Source: Ferrovibrio sp046297595 (GTDB lineage: Bacteria > Pseudomonadota > Alphaproteobacteria > Ferrovibrionales > Ferrovibrionaceae). From it: DNA of 64,000 bases. The DNA lies in the NCBI RefSeq assembly GCF_046297595.1, contig NZ_JBKBHT010000006.1:186001-250000 (forward strand), written 5' to 3'. A model generated the notes under the pieces. That model was not told where the DNA came from and did no database searches. It saw only the letters and a program-made list of their open reading frames with translations. Every line of letters starts with the position of its first letter. Within the stretch, counting starts at the first letter, position 1. The position numbers were made by a program, and so were the translations under genes. Below, one piece after another: positions 45,063 through 53,878 of the stretch.

Positions 45063-46262
45063 ATGTACGGTTTTAGTCGGTTCCCGGGACGGACTCTGTT
45101 CGCCTTTGTAACAATCTGTTTCATCCTCGTTGCCGCCGCTCTCATTCCCGCCCCTGCACACGCCGGCGGCTATTCTGCCATCGTGCTTGATGCCGATACC
45201 GGCCGCGTCCTGCACGCCCATGAAGCCGATACCCTGCGCTACCCGGCTTCGCTGACCAAGATGATGACCCTCTACATGGCCTTCGATGCCCTGAAGGACG
45301 GTCGCCTGAAACTGGACCAGCGCATCACCGTCAGCGCCCATGCCGCCGGCCAGGCGCCGTCGGCCATCGGCCTGCGCCCCGGCCAGACCCTCACCGTGCG
45401 CGACGCCATCCTGGCCGCCGTAACCAAGTCGGCCAACGACGCCACCGTGGCGCTGGGCGAGGCGATCGGCGGCACCGAGTCCCAGTTCGCGGCCATGATG
45501 ACCCGCAGGGCGCGGGAGATCGGCATGTCCAGCACCACCTTCCGCAATGCCTCCGGCCTGCCCAACAAAGGCCAGAAATCCACTGCCCGCGACATGGCGA
45601 CCCTGGCGCGCGCCCTGCTGAAGAACCACAGCAGCCATTACGCCTATTTCTCCACGCCGGAATTCGAGTGGAACGACAGGGTTTTCAACAACCACAACCA
45701 CCTGCTGAAGCGCTATGAGGGCGTGGACGGCATCAAGACCGGCTATATCCGCGCCTCGGGCTTCAACCTGGTCGCCTCGGCCAAGCGCGACGGCCGGCGC
45801 GTGATCGGCGTGGTGTTCGGCGGCACCAGCGTGACCGCCCGCGACAACCGCATGATCGAACTGCTCGACACCGCCTTCGAAAAGATCGACGACACCAACG
45901 CCCCGGTGATGGCCGAGAAGTCCGACCGTCACTTCGCCCTGATCTCCAGCGCCGAGGCCACGACGGCCAAGCCACCGAAGCAGAAGCAAGTCAAACCCGC
46001 CGCCGAGGCCAAGGCCGGCAATAACGGTGAATGGGCCGTTCAGCTCGGTGCCTTCAAACAGGCCGCCTCGGCCGAAAAACTGCTGGATCGCGTGCGCGGC
46101 AAACTGCCCGCCGCCGAGCCGCTGGTCGATGCCGTCGATGCCGGCAAGGTGACGCTGTATCGCGCCCGCCTGACCGGCCTGAGCCAGGCCGATGCCCAGT
46201 CGGCCTGCCAGCGCTTCAAGCGCGAGAAACTGAGCTGCTCGGTCGTCTCTCCCGACGCCTGA
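45063..46262 (+). CDS. D-alanyl-D-alanine carboxypeptidase with SPOR domain (DacC/PBP5-like)
   Basis: 399 residues from ATG 45063. A signal peptide ends at AHA (about 34). Serine-peptidase S11 motifs: SLTK (S63, K66), SAN (S123-N125) and KTG (K224-G226). A linker of Ala/Lys/Pro leads to a C-terminal SPOR domain (WAVQLGAFKQAASAEKLLDRV to the end) that binds denuded septal glycan. Trims D-Ala from peptidoglycan stem peptides, probably at the septum. The PBP5/SPOR fusion is characteristic of alphaproteobacteria. Confidence 0.95.
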   Translation: MYGFSRFPGRTLFAFVTICFILVAAALIPAPAHAGGYSAIVLDADTGRVLHAHEADTLRYPASLTKMMTLYMAFDALKDGRLKLDQRITVSAHAAGQAPSAIGLRPGQTLTVRDAILAAVTKSANDATVALGEAIGGTESQFAAMMTRRAREIGMSSTTFRNASGLPNKGQKSTARDMATLARALLKNHSSHYAYFSTPEFEWNDRVFNNHNHLLKRYEGVDGIKTGYIRASGFNLVASAKRDGRRVIGVVFGGTSVTARDNRMIELLDTAFEKIDDTNAPVMAEKSDRHFALISSAEATTAKPPKQKQVKPAAEAKAGNNGEWAVQLGAFKQAASAEKLLDRVRGKLPAAEPLVDAVDAGKVTLYRARLTGLSQADAQSACQRFKREKLSCSVVSPDA

Positions 46263-46285
46263 GTTGGCCCGGCCTGCCCAATATG

Positions 46286-46324
46286 CCGCCGCGGTGACGA
46301 CCATCACCGCGGCGGTTTCATTTT
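46286..46324 (+). terminator. Intrinsic terminator after the carboxypeptidase gene
   Basis: A perfect 12-bp stem CCGCCGCGGTGA/TCACCGCGGCGG with a 6-base loop (46286-46315), followed by an interrupted T-run (TTTCATTTT). It lies 24 bp after the stop. Confidence 0.8.
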
Positions 46325-46402
46325 GGGGCCAACCGGCAGGCTTCGCTTTCCAGCCGAAGCGCGCCTTCCTATGATGGCGCTCCCACCCGCTGCCCCCGCC
46401 GC

Positions 46403-47455
46403 ATGACCTCACCCAACCTTCAGCGCCGCTATCGCAAAGCCCTGGGCTATTCGCTGGGAATCTCAGCCGTGGCCGGCGCGATCTACGGTGCCGTCATCAC
46501 CTATATCCTGGCCCATGGCGAGCCTCATGAGCTGCTGGAGGATATCGTCCGTGGCACGCTGCGCGGCATCTTCACCGGCCTGATGATCGGCGGCCTGATC
46601 GGCTGGTTCGAGATATTCCAGGTCAATACCGGCCGCGCCCGGCTGCGCAGCCTGCCCTTCCTTTCCCTCGTCCTGATCAAGGGCGCATATTACGCCGTGG
46701 TGATCGTGGGCAGCATCTGGCTGGGCGGGCAGCTCTTCCGCATCGAGGGCGATCCCGGCACGGGCTTCAACCGCACCACGATCATCACCGTGACCTTCGC
46801 GCTGATCTTCAGCATGATCTTTTCCTTCATGATGGAAGTGTCGCTGCTGCTGGGGCCCGGTGTCCTGAGCAACATGCTGCGCGGCCGCTATCACCATCCC
46901 CGCCGGGAAAACCGGCTGTTCGTGTTCTTCGACATGCGCGGCTCGACCGCCATCGCCGAACGGATCGGCGATCTGGCCTTCCACCGCCTGCTCAACCGCT
47001 TCTTCTCGGATCTGACCGAGCCGGTGCTGAGCTGGCGCGGCGTGGTTCACAAATATGTCGGCGACGAGATGATCGTGACCTGGCCGCTGGACGACGGCCG
47101 CGATGCATCCGGCGCATTCGCCGCCGTGGCCGAAGCCCATGCCCGGCTCGACAGCCTGCGCGACGACTACCTGCGCGATTTCGGCGTGGCGCCCCAGTTC
47201 CGCGCTGTGCTGCATGCCGGCGAGGTGGTGACCGGCGAAATGGGCGAAGTGAAACGCGAGATCGTGCTGCTGGGCGATACCATCAACACCACCGCCCGCA
47301 TCGAGCAGCTGGCCAAGAGCCTGCCCGAACACGCAACCATCGCCTCGGCCGAGGCCATTGCCGCCGCTCCGCCGTCCGGGGTGGCCGCCGCCCCGCTGGG
47401 CCAGTTCTCGCTCCCAGGCAAAAGCGCTGCTATAACCCTGTACGCCGTCTCGTAA
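46403..47455 (+). CDS. Membrane-bound class III adenylate/guanylate cyclase
   Basis: 350 residues. Four membrane helices (about 14-36, 53-73, 86-110, 126-150) precede a CHD cyclase domain from 170. Metal-binding D177 (FFDMRGST) and D221 (KYVGDEMIVTW) are present with the substrate Lys216; the ribose/transition-state region INTTARIEQLA is also intact. It is likely an active cAMP (or cGMP) synthase with a membrane sensor. Alone between the carboxypeptidase and MFS genes. Confidence 0.9.
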   Translation: MTSPNLQRRYRKALGYSLGISAVAGAIYGAVITYILAHGEPHELLEDIVRGTLRGIFTGLMIGGLIGWFEIFQVNTGRARLRSLPFLSLVLIKGAYYAVVIVGSIWLGGQLFRIEGDPGTGFNRTTIITVTFALIFSMIFSFMMEVSLLLGPGVLSNMLRGRYHHPRRENRLFVFFDMRGSTAIAERIGDLAFHRLLNRFFSDLTEPVLSWRGVVHKYVGDEMIVTWPLDDGRDASGAFAAVAEAHARLDSLRDDYLRDFGVAPQFRAVLHAGEVVTGEMGEVKREIVLLGDTINTTARIEQLAKSLPEHATIASAEAIAAAPPSGVAAAPLGQFSLPGKSAAITLYAVS

Positions 47456-47478
47456 CGATACAAAAAGAGTTCGAGGAA

Positions 47479-48747
47479 ATGTCCGCCCCCATGACTTCCA
47501 GCATGGCGTTCATCGCCGGCCGTGTGCTGCTGCCGTTTGCCTGCGGCTATTTCATGTCCTACCTGTTCCGCAGCGTGAATGCCGTGATCGCGCCGAACCT
47601 GCAGCGCGACTTAGGGATCGGCGCAGGCGACCTCGGCACGCTGACGGCCGCCTATTTCATCGCCTTCGCCGCCTTCCAGCTGCCCCTTGGCATCCTGCTC
47701 GACCGCTTCGGCCCACGCCGCGTGCAGGCCGTGCTGCTACTCTCGGCCGCGCTGGGCGCCGTCGTCTTCGCTGTCGGCTCGGGCCTGAGCCACCTGATCA
47801 TCGGCCGCGCCCTGATCGGCCTGGGCGTCGCCGGCGGGCTGATGGCGGCGATGAAGGCCATTGCGCTGTGGCTGCCCAAGGAACGCTGGGCGCTGGCCAA
47901 CGGCGTGTTCATGACGGCTGGCGGCCTTGGCGCGCTGGCCGCCACCCTGCCGGTGGAACTGGCGCTGGAGCACGCGCACTGGACCATGCTGTTCTGGGGC
48001 CTGGCCGGGCTGACCGTGCTGGCCTCGCTGACCATCTTCTTCGTCGTGCCGGAACGGCCGCGTGCCGCCGCGACGCAGACCGTCGGCCTGGGCACGCAGC
48101 TGCGCGAATGCGGCCAATTCCTGGCCGACCGCCGCTTCTGGCGCATCGCACCGGTCTCGATGATGGGCATGGCCAGCGGCATGGCGATCCAGGGCCTGTG
48201 GGCCGGACCTTATCTGCGCGATGTGGGCGGGCTGGACCGCGCCGCTGCCGCCCAGGTGCTGTTCCTGCTGGCTGCCGCGCTCACCGCCGGCTTCACGCTG
48301 ACCGGCATCGCCGCCGACGGCCTGCAGCGGCGTGGCATTCCCCTCAGCCGTACCATGGTCTGGGGCGTGGTGCTGTATGCGTTGGTGCTGGCGGCGATGG
48401 CGAGCGGCTGGGTGCCGACCAACCCGCTGCTGTGGATTGCCTTCGGCATCATCAGCAACACCACCGTGCTGGCCTATCCGATCCTCAGCGGCCAGTTCTC
48501 TCTGGAGCAGGCCGGCCGTGTGAACACATTGCTCAATGGCGTGGTGTTCGGCTTCACCTTCTTCGCCCAGGCCGGCATGGGCTGGCTGATCGACCTGTGG
48601 CCACGCGGTACCGATGGCAGCTACCCGGTCGAGGCCTATCGCTGGACCTTCGGGCTGGCGCTGATTCTGCTGCTGCTGACGCTCGGCTGGTTCCTGCGCG
48701 GCGAGCGTGCGGCTCAGGCCCTGACTGCGGGACGGCCGACCGAATAA
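47479..48747 (+). CDS. MFS transporter
   Basis: 422 residues, 12 predicted helices. It starts with a FACGYFMSYLFRSVNAVIAPNL helix and has the MFS signature loop GILLDRFGPRRVQ (GxLaDrxGrkxx) between helices 2 and 3. Substrate unknown; the general look is of sugar-phosphate/anion symporter-like MFS proteins. Its 3' end overlaps the convergent ugd gene by 34 bp. Confidence 0.85.
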   Translation: MSAPMTSSMAFIAGRVLLPFACGYFMSYLFRSVNAVIAPNLQRDLGIGAGDLGTLTAAYFIAFAAFQLPLGILLDRFGPRRVQAVLLLSAALGAVVFAVGSGLSHLIIGRALIGLGVAGGLMAAMKAIALWLPKERWALANGVFMTAGGLGALAATLPVELALEHAHWTMLFWGLAGLTVLASLTIFFVVPERPRAAATQTVGLGTQLRECGQFLADRRFWRIAPVSMMGMASGMAIQGLWAGPYLRDVGGLDRAAAAQVLFLLAAALTAGFTLTGIAADGLQRRGIPLSRTMVWGVVLYALVLAAMASGWVPTNPLLWIAFGIISNTTVLAYPILSGQFSLEQAGRVNTLLNGVVFGFTFFAQAGMGWLIDLWPRGTDGSYPVEAYRWTFGLALILLLLTLGWFLRGERAAQALTAGRPTE

Positions 48748-50030
48748 TAGCTGAAGCCGGCCTGACGCATGTCAGCCGGCTTGTAGATGTTGCGCAGATC
48801 GACCAGCACAGGCTGCTTCAGCAGGGTCTTAAGGCGATCCATATCGAGCGCGCGGAACTGGTTCCATTCGGTGATGATCACCAGCACGTCGGCGCCCCTG
48901 GCGGCGTCGTAGGAATCCTCGCACCAGACGATATCCCGCAGCAGCTTCTTAGCCTCGCCCATGCCTTCGGGGTCGAAGGCGCGGATCGTGGCGCCGGCCG
49001 CCTGCAGGGCCGGCAGGATTTCCAGGCTGGGGCTGTCGCGCATATCGTCGGTCTCGGGCTTGAAGGTGAGCCCCAACACGGCGACGGTCTTGCCTTTCAC
49101 GGCGCCGTCGCAGGCCTCGACCACCTTTTCGGCCATGCGGCGTTTGCGACGGTCGTTGATCTCGACCACCGCCTCGACGATGCGCAGCGGCGCCTCGAAT
49201 TTGCGCCCGGTCGCCACCAGTGCCTGCGTATCCTTGGGAAAACAGGAGCCGCCATACCCTGGCCCGGCATGCAGGAACTTGCCGCCGATGCGGCCATCCA
49301 GGCCGATGCCGCGCGCCACATCCTGCACGTTCACGTTCACCTTCTCGCACAGGTCGGCGATCTCGTTGATGAAGGTGATCTTGGTGGCGAGGAAGGCATT
49401 GGCTGCATATTTGATCAGCTCGGCCGTTTCCAGCGCGGTGAACAGGATGGGCGTTTCGTTGAGGTATAGCGGCCGATAGAGCTGGCGCAGCAACTCACGC
49501 GCCCGGTCGCTCTCGGCGCCGCAGACCACGCGGTCGGGGCGCATGAAATCCTCGATCGCCGCGCCCTCGCGCAGGAATTCCGGATTGGACGCCACCTCGA
49601 ATTCACCGTTTGGCCGGGTTTCGCGGATGATGCGCTCAACCTGCCGCCCGGTGCCGACCGGCACCGTCGACTTGGTGACCACCAGGGTATAACCATCGAT
49701 GGCTTCGGCGATCTCTTTCGCGGCGGCGTAAACGTAGGACAGGTCGGCCTCGCCATCGCCGCGACGCGACGGCGTGCCGACGGCGATGAAAACGGCATCG
49801 GCCTCTTTGACCGCGTTTTTGACATCCTGGGTAAACGAGAGCCTGCCGGCCTTGACGTTGCGCGTCACCAGATCGTCCAGACCGGGTTCGAAAATCGGAA
49901 TCTCGCCGCGCTGCAGGCTGCCGATACGCTCGGGATTCTTGTCGACGCAGACGACCGTATGGCCGAACTCGGAGAAGCAGGTCCCCGACACCAGGCCGAC
50001 ATAGCCGGTGCCGATCATGGCTACGCGCAT
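48714..50030 (-). CDS. ugd: UDP-glucose 6-dehydrogenase
   Basis: 438 residues. N-terminal Rossmann motif MIGTGYVGLVSGTCFSEFG; catalytic Cys in GPGYGGSCFPKDTQAL near residue 260; catalytic Lys in FLATKITFINEIADLCE near 205; and the C-terminal domain GLTFKPETDDMRDSPSLEIL. Oxidises UDP-glucose to UDP-glucuronate for polysaccharide or LPS synthesis. It follows galU (27 bp gap), which makes its substrate, forming a leftward two-gene operon. Confidence 0.97.
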   Translation of the reverse strand: MRVAMIGTGYVGLVSGTCFSEFGHTVVCVDKNPERIGSLQRGEIPIFEPGLDDLVTRNVKAGRLSFTQDVKNAVKEADAVFIAVGTPSRRGDGEADLSYVYAAAKEIAEAIDGYTLVVTKSTVPVGTGRQVERIIRETRPNGEFEVASNPEFLREGAAIEDFMRPDRVVCGAESDRARELLRQLYRPLYLNETPILFTALETAELIKYAANAFLATKITFINEIADLCEKVNVNVQDVARGIGLDGRIGGKFLHAGPGYGGSCFPKDTQALVATGRKFEAPLRIVEAVVEINDRRKRRMAEKVVEACDGAVKGKTVAVLGLTFKPETDDMRDSPSLEILPALQAAGATIRAFDPEGMGEAKKLLRDIVWCEDSYDAARGADVLVIITEWNQFRALDMDRLKTLLKQPVLVDLRNIYKPADMRQAGFSYYSVGRPAVRA

Positions 50031-50057
50031 CGTCTAATCCCCCACGCTACCGAAAAC

Positions 50058-50936
50058 TCAGAGCGTCTTGCTGATCTCGCGAATGATCTCCGCCGCGTCA
50101 TTGCGCATGTCCTGCCGGTGCAGGGCGAAGGCGATATTGGCATGCAGGAACCCGATCTTGTCGCCGCAATCGTAACGCGTGCCAGAAAAGCGCAGGCCGT
50201 GGAACGGGACTTCGCCGATCATGCGGGCCAGCGCATCGGTGAGTTGAATCTCGCCGCCGGCGCCGCGTTCCACCTGGTCGAGATGGTCGAACACGCTGGG
50301 CTGCAGGATATAACGGCCGATCACGGCAGTGCGCGAGGGTGCCTTGTCGGGCGACGGCTTCTCGACCAGTCCCTTCACTTCCACCAACCTGTCGGCGTCC
50401 TTGCCGGGCTGAACGATGCCATAACGCTTGGTGTGATCCTGCGGCACATCCATGGCGGCGATCATGTTGCCGCCAACCTTGTTATAGGCCTCGACCATCT
50501 CGGCCAGGCAGCCGCGCGGCGACAGGATCAGGTCGTCGGCCAGCAGGACGGCGAAAGGCTCGTTGCCGACCAGCGACTTGGCGCAGCGCACGGCATGGCC
50601 CAGGCCCTGCGGTTCCATTTGGCGGGTGTAGGAAACCGCGCCCGCCTTGGGCATCCAGCTGTTGATCGCTTCCAGCAGGTCCGTCTTGTCGCGCTCGCGC
50701 AGTACGTCTTCCAGCTCGTAAGAACGGTCGAAATGATCCTCGATCGCATGCTTGCCGCGACCGGTGACGAAAATGAATTCCTCGATACCCGCCGCCTGGG
50801 CCTCCTCGACCGCATACTGGATCAGCGGCTTGTCGACCACCGGCAGCATCTCTTTGGGCATCGCCTTGGTGGCCGGCAGGAAGCGGGTGCCGAGGCCGCC
50901 GACGGGAAACACGGCAGTACGGATCGGGCGGATCAT
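50058..50936 (-). CDS. galU: UTP-glucose-1-phosphate uridylyltransferase
   Basis: 292 residues from the ATG at 50936. The nucleotidyltransferase signature VFPVGGLGTRFLPATKAMPKEMLPVVDKPLIQYAVEEA is complete; GLGHAVRCAK and VLLADDLI carry the base- and metal-binding residues. Makes UDP-glucose from UTP and glucose-1-phosphate, feeding Ugd encoded next. The open frame continues into the leader upstream, but that part is not GalU-like. Confidence 0.97.
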   Translation of the reverse strand: MIRPIRTAVFPVGGLGTRFLPATKAMPKEMLPVVDKPLIQYAVEEAQAAGIEEFIFVTGRGKHAIEDHFDRSYELEDVLRERDKTDLLEAINSWMPKAGAVSYTRQMEPQGLGHAVRCAKSLVGNEPFAVLLADDLILSPRGCLAEMVEAYNKVGGNMIAAMDVPQDHTKRYGIVQPGKDADRLVEVKGLVEKPSPDKAPSRTAVIGRYILQPSVFDHLDQVERGAGGEIQLTDALARMIGEVPFHGLRFSGTRYDCGDKIGFLHANIAFALHRQDMRNDAAEIIREISKTL

Positions 50937-50985
50937 GGATGGCGCGACTTTCTTGGTTGTTGTTGCGGGCAGATGATTCGGCCAG

Positions 50986-51041
50986 GTGCCCCGGTACTCG
51001 TCTCCTCGGGCTCGTCTCAGGGACGATTCCCTCCGGGGCAC
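50986..51041 (-). ncRNA. Candidate structured leader of galU
   Basis: On the galU (minus) strand, CCGGGGCA-type sequences at the two ends (GTGCCCCGG 50986-50994, CCGGGGCAC 51033-51041, plus strand) pair as a 9-bp stem. Inside are a 5-bp AGGGA/TCCCT tetraloop hairpin and two copies of GAGACGAG. It lies 50 bp before the galU start. It may be a cis-regulatory RNA; no known riboswitch class is recognised. Confidence 0.4.
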
Positions 51042-51050
51042 TGCCGGGTT

Positions 51051-51098
51051 TTACGCCGGCCTCCGGGCCGGTGCAATGGGGGTGGCGGAATTGCTCAT
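51051..51098 (-). CDS. Possible 15-residue leader peptide upstream of galU
   Basis: Minus-strand ATG at 51098, with an AAGGAGAT ribosome site about 11 bp upstream, opens a 15-codon frame (MSNSATPIAPARRPA) ending with TAA at 51051-51053. Its last codons form a CCGGCC/GGCCGG hairpin, followed by the structured leader at 50986-51041. The strong ribosome site and position suggest a leader ORF; it could be chance. The remainder of the 311-bp gap between galU and the hydratase shows only a possible plus-strand GAGGAAAC ribosome site at 51235-51242. Confidence 0.35.
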   Translation of the reverse strand: MSNSATPIAPARRPA

Positions 51099-51247
51099 GG
51101 GTCACATATCTCCTTGTAATGGGGCAGAAATACGGCCTTCCCCGGTCGATTCCGGGGCGCCCCGGCCTGCTTCCCCTGTCCGCCCGGTCGCCGTATCATG
51201 CCCGGCCGGAAAAAAGCACCCCCGAGAAGCATCTGAGGAAACAATCG

Positions 51248-52048
51248 ATGTCCGCCGCGCCAGACCTGACCACCCAGCCCGTTTTGCGCGACCAGCCTGA
51301 GGCCGGGATCATTTGCCTGACCCTGAACCGGCCCAAGGCCTATAACAGCCTTTCGGTCGACCTGATGGCAGCATTGCAGGCCGAACTGGACGCCATCAAG
51401 GCCGACCGCGGTGTCAAAGTGGTGATCATCGCCGCCAACGGCCCGGGCTTCTGCGCCGGCCATGACCTGAAGGAAGTCCGCGCCAATCCGGGCCGGCAGC
51501 ATTACGAAGCCCTCTTCCGGCAATGCTCGACGCTGATGCAATCCATCGTGGCCCTGCCTCAGCCGGTGATCGCCCAGGTGCATGGCATCGCCACCGCCGC
51601 CGGGTGCCAGCTGGTGGCGAGCTGCGATCTGGCCGTGGCAGCCGAAACGGCACGCTTCGCCACCCCGGGCGTGAATATCGGCCTGTTCTGCTCCACGCCC
51701 ATGGTGGCATTGTCGCGTAACGTCTCACGCAAACATGCCATGGAGATGCTGCTGACCGGCGACATGCTCCCGGCCAGCCGCGCGGCCGAGATCGGCCTGG
51801 TCAACCGCGTGGTGCCCGAGGCCGACCTGGCCGGTGCCGCGCTTGGCCTGGCCCGCCAGATCGCGGCGAAATCGCCGCTGACGGTGAAGATCGGCAAGGA
51901 AGCCTTCTATCGCCAGCTCGATATGCCCCTGGCCCAGGCCTATGATCATGCCAGCCGGGTGATGACGGAAAACATGCTGGCCCGCGATGCCGAGGAAGGC
52001 ATCGACGCCTTCATCCAGAAACGCGAACCGAAATGGGAAGGTCGCTGA
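51248..52048 (+). CDS. Enoyl-CoA hydratase/isomerase family protein
   Basis: 266 residues from ATG 51248 after a GAGGAAAC site. Crotonase-fold motifs: ICLTLNRPKAYNSLS, oxyanion-hole segments GFCAGHDLKE and AAGCQLVASCDLAVAA. Substrate unknown; this looks like the ECHDC3-like/short crotonase group. First gene of a three-gene set with the CoA-binding protein and MetY (1- and 2-bp gaps). Confidence 0.9.
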   Translation: MSAAPDLTTQPVLRDQPEAGIICLTLNRPKAYNSLSVDLMAALQAELDAIKADRGVKVVIIAANGPGFCAGHDLKEVRANPGRQHYEALFRQCSTLMQSIVALPQPVIAQVHGIATAAGCQLVASCDLAVAAETARFATPGVNIGLFCSTPMVALSRNVSRKHAMEMLLTGDMLPASRAAEIGLVNRVVPEADLAGAALGLARQIAAKSPLTVKIGKEAFYRQLDMPLAQAYDHASRVMTENMLARDAEEGIDAFIQKREPKWEGR

Positions 52049-52049
52049 C

Positions 52050-52553
52050 GTGAGCGCGACATTGGACAGGATCGACCACGACAATTACGACGACGATTAC
52101 ATCCGCGGCATCCTGCGCCGGGTGAACGTGATCGCCATGGTGGGCGCCAGCCCGAACTGGAACCGCCCCTCCTACTTCGCCATGAAATACCTGCAGCAGA
52201 AGGGCTACCGCGTTATCCCGGTGAACCCCAAGGAAGCCGGCGGCGAAATCCTGGGCGAGAAGGTCTATGCCAGCCTGTCGGAGATTCCGGTGAAGGTGGA
52301 CATGGTGGATTGTTTTCGCGCCTCGGCCGCCATCCCGCCGATCGCCGACGAAGCCATAAAGATCGGCGCGAAGGTGTTGTGGCTGCAGCTTGGTGTGCGC
52401 CACGATGAGGCCGCCGCCAAAGCCGAGGCCGCAGGGATTCAGGTGGTGATGAACCGCTGCCCCAAGATCGAGTTCGGGCGCCTGAGCCGCGAGATCGGCT
52501 GGATGGGCGTGAACACCCGCGTCATCAATTCGAAAAGACAGAGCAGGATCTGA
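52050..52553 (+). CDS. CoA-binding domain protein (COG1832)
   Basis: 167 residues from GTG 52050, 1 bp after the hydratase stop. A Rossmann-like CoA-binding fold: VNVIAMVGASPNWNRPSYFAMKYLQQKGYRVIPVNPKEAGGEILG, then DMVDCFRAS, then VLWLQLGVRHDEAAAKAEAAG and MNRCPKIE. This family, YccU-like, is often linked to O-acetylhomoserine sulfhydrylase as here. Biochemical role is uncertain. Confidence 0.88.
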   Translation: MSATLDRIDHDNYDDDYIRGILRRVNVIAMVGASPNWNRPSYFAMKYLQQKGYRVIPVNPKEAGGEILGEKVYASLSEIPVKVDMVDCFRASAAIPPIADEAIKIGAKVLWLQLGVRHDEAAAKAEAAGIQVVMNRCPKIEFGRLSREIGWMGVNTRVINSKRQSRI

Positions 52554-52555
52554 CC

Positions 52556-53875
52556 GTGGCTGCTGACAACAAACCCGCTGCGCGTGCGGCGGAAAACTCC
52601 TCGTCGTTCGGTTTCGATACCCTGCAGGTGCATGCCGGCACCGCGCCAGATCCGGCCACCGGCGCGCGGACCACGCCGATCTACCAGACCACGGCCTTCG
52701 TGTTCGAGGACGCCGACCAGGCCGCCTCGCTGTTTAACCTGCAGACCTTCGGCAACATCTATACCCGCCTGACCAACCCGACCACGGCGGTGTTCGAGCA
52801 GAAGATCGCGGCGCTGGAGAATGCCCGCGCCGCCACGGCGGTGGCCTCGGGCCATGCCGCGCAGTTGGTTGCCTTCCACATGCTGATGAATCCGGGCGAC
52901 CATATCGTCGCCTCGCGCAAGCTTTATGGCGGCTCGATCACCCAGCTGGGCGTCAGTTTCAAGCGCTTCGACTGGCAGACCACCTTCGTCGACCCCGACG
53001 ACATCAATGGCTTTGCCGCCGCCATCACGCCGAAGACCAAGGCCATCTTCGTCGAAAGCCTGGCCAATCCGGGCGGCGTGATCTCGGATATCGAGGCGCT
53101 GGCAGATGTGGCGCACAAGGCCGGTATTCCGCTGATCGTCGACAACACCATGGCCACGCCCTATCTGTGCCGGCCCGTCGAGTGGGGCGCCGATATCGTG
53201 CTGCATTCGGCCACCAAGTTCCTGGGTGGCCATGGCAACTCGATGGGCGGCGTGATCGTCGATTCCGGCCTGTTCGACTGGGGCCAGAACGACAAGTTCC
53301 CCCATCTGTCGCAGCCCTCGCCAGCCTATCACGGCCTCACCTTCTGGGAGACCTTCGGCGACATGGCCTATGCCGTGGCCTGCCGCGCCATCAGCCTGCG
53401 CGACCTGGGCCCCGCCATTTCGCCCTTCAACGCCTTCATGATCCTGACCGGCATGGAGACGCTGAGCCTGCGCATGCGCAAGCATTGCGACAATGCCCAG
53501 GCCGTGGCCGAGTTCCTGTCGAAACATCCAAAGGTCGACTGGGTGTCGTATGCCGGCCTTAAATCCGACCGCTACCACGCGCTGGCGCAGAAATACCTGC
53601 CGCGCGGCGCCGGCTCGGTCTTCACCTTCGGGCTGAAGGGCGGTTACGAGAGCGGCATGAAATTCGTCGAAAGCCTGCAGGTGTTTTCACACCTGGCCAA
53701 TATCGGCGACACGCGCAGCCTGGTGATCCACCCGGCCTCCACCACGCATCGCCAGCTTTCGTCCGAACAACGCACGGCCGCCGGTGCCGGTGACAACGTG
53801 ATCCGGCTATCCATCGGCATCGAGGATGCGGCCGACCTGATCAAGGATCTCGAGAAGGCGCTGGCCGCCGCCTGA
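52556..53875 (+). CDS. metY: O-acetylhomoserine aminocarboxypropyltransferase/sulfhydrylase
   Basis: 439 residues from GTG 52556, 2 bp after the preceding stop. Cys/Met metabolism PLP family: ARTTPIYQTTAFVFED, the PLP lysine K221 in HSATKFLGGHGNSMGG, and DTRSLVIHPASTTH at the C-terminal. Converts O-acetylhomoserine plus sulfide to homocysteine in methionine synthesis, linking to hom at 3406. It ends 3 bp before the convergent AraC regulator stop. Confidence 0.96.
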   Translation: MAADNKPAARAAENSSSFGFDTLQVHAGTAPDPATGARTTPIYQTTAFVFEDADQAASLFNLQTFGNIYTRLTNPTTAVFEQKIAALENARAATAVASGHAAQLVAFHMLMNPGDHIVASRKLYGGSITQLGVSFKRFDWQTTFVDPDDINGFAAAITPKTKAIFVESLANPGGVISDIEALADVAHKAGIPLIVDNTMATPYLCRPVEWGADIVLHSATKFLGGHGNSMGGVIVDSGLFDWGQNDKFPHLSQPSPAYHGLTFWETFGDMAYAVACRAISLRDLGPAISPFNAFMILTGMETLSLRMRKHCDNAQAVAEFLSKHPKVDWVSYAGLKSDRYHALAQKYLPRGAGSVFTFGLKGGYESGMKFVESLQVFSHLANIGDTRSLVIHPASTTHRQLSSEQRTAAGAGDNVIRLSIGIEDAADLIKDLEKALAAA

Positions 53876-53878
53876 TCC

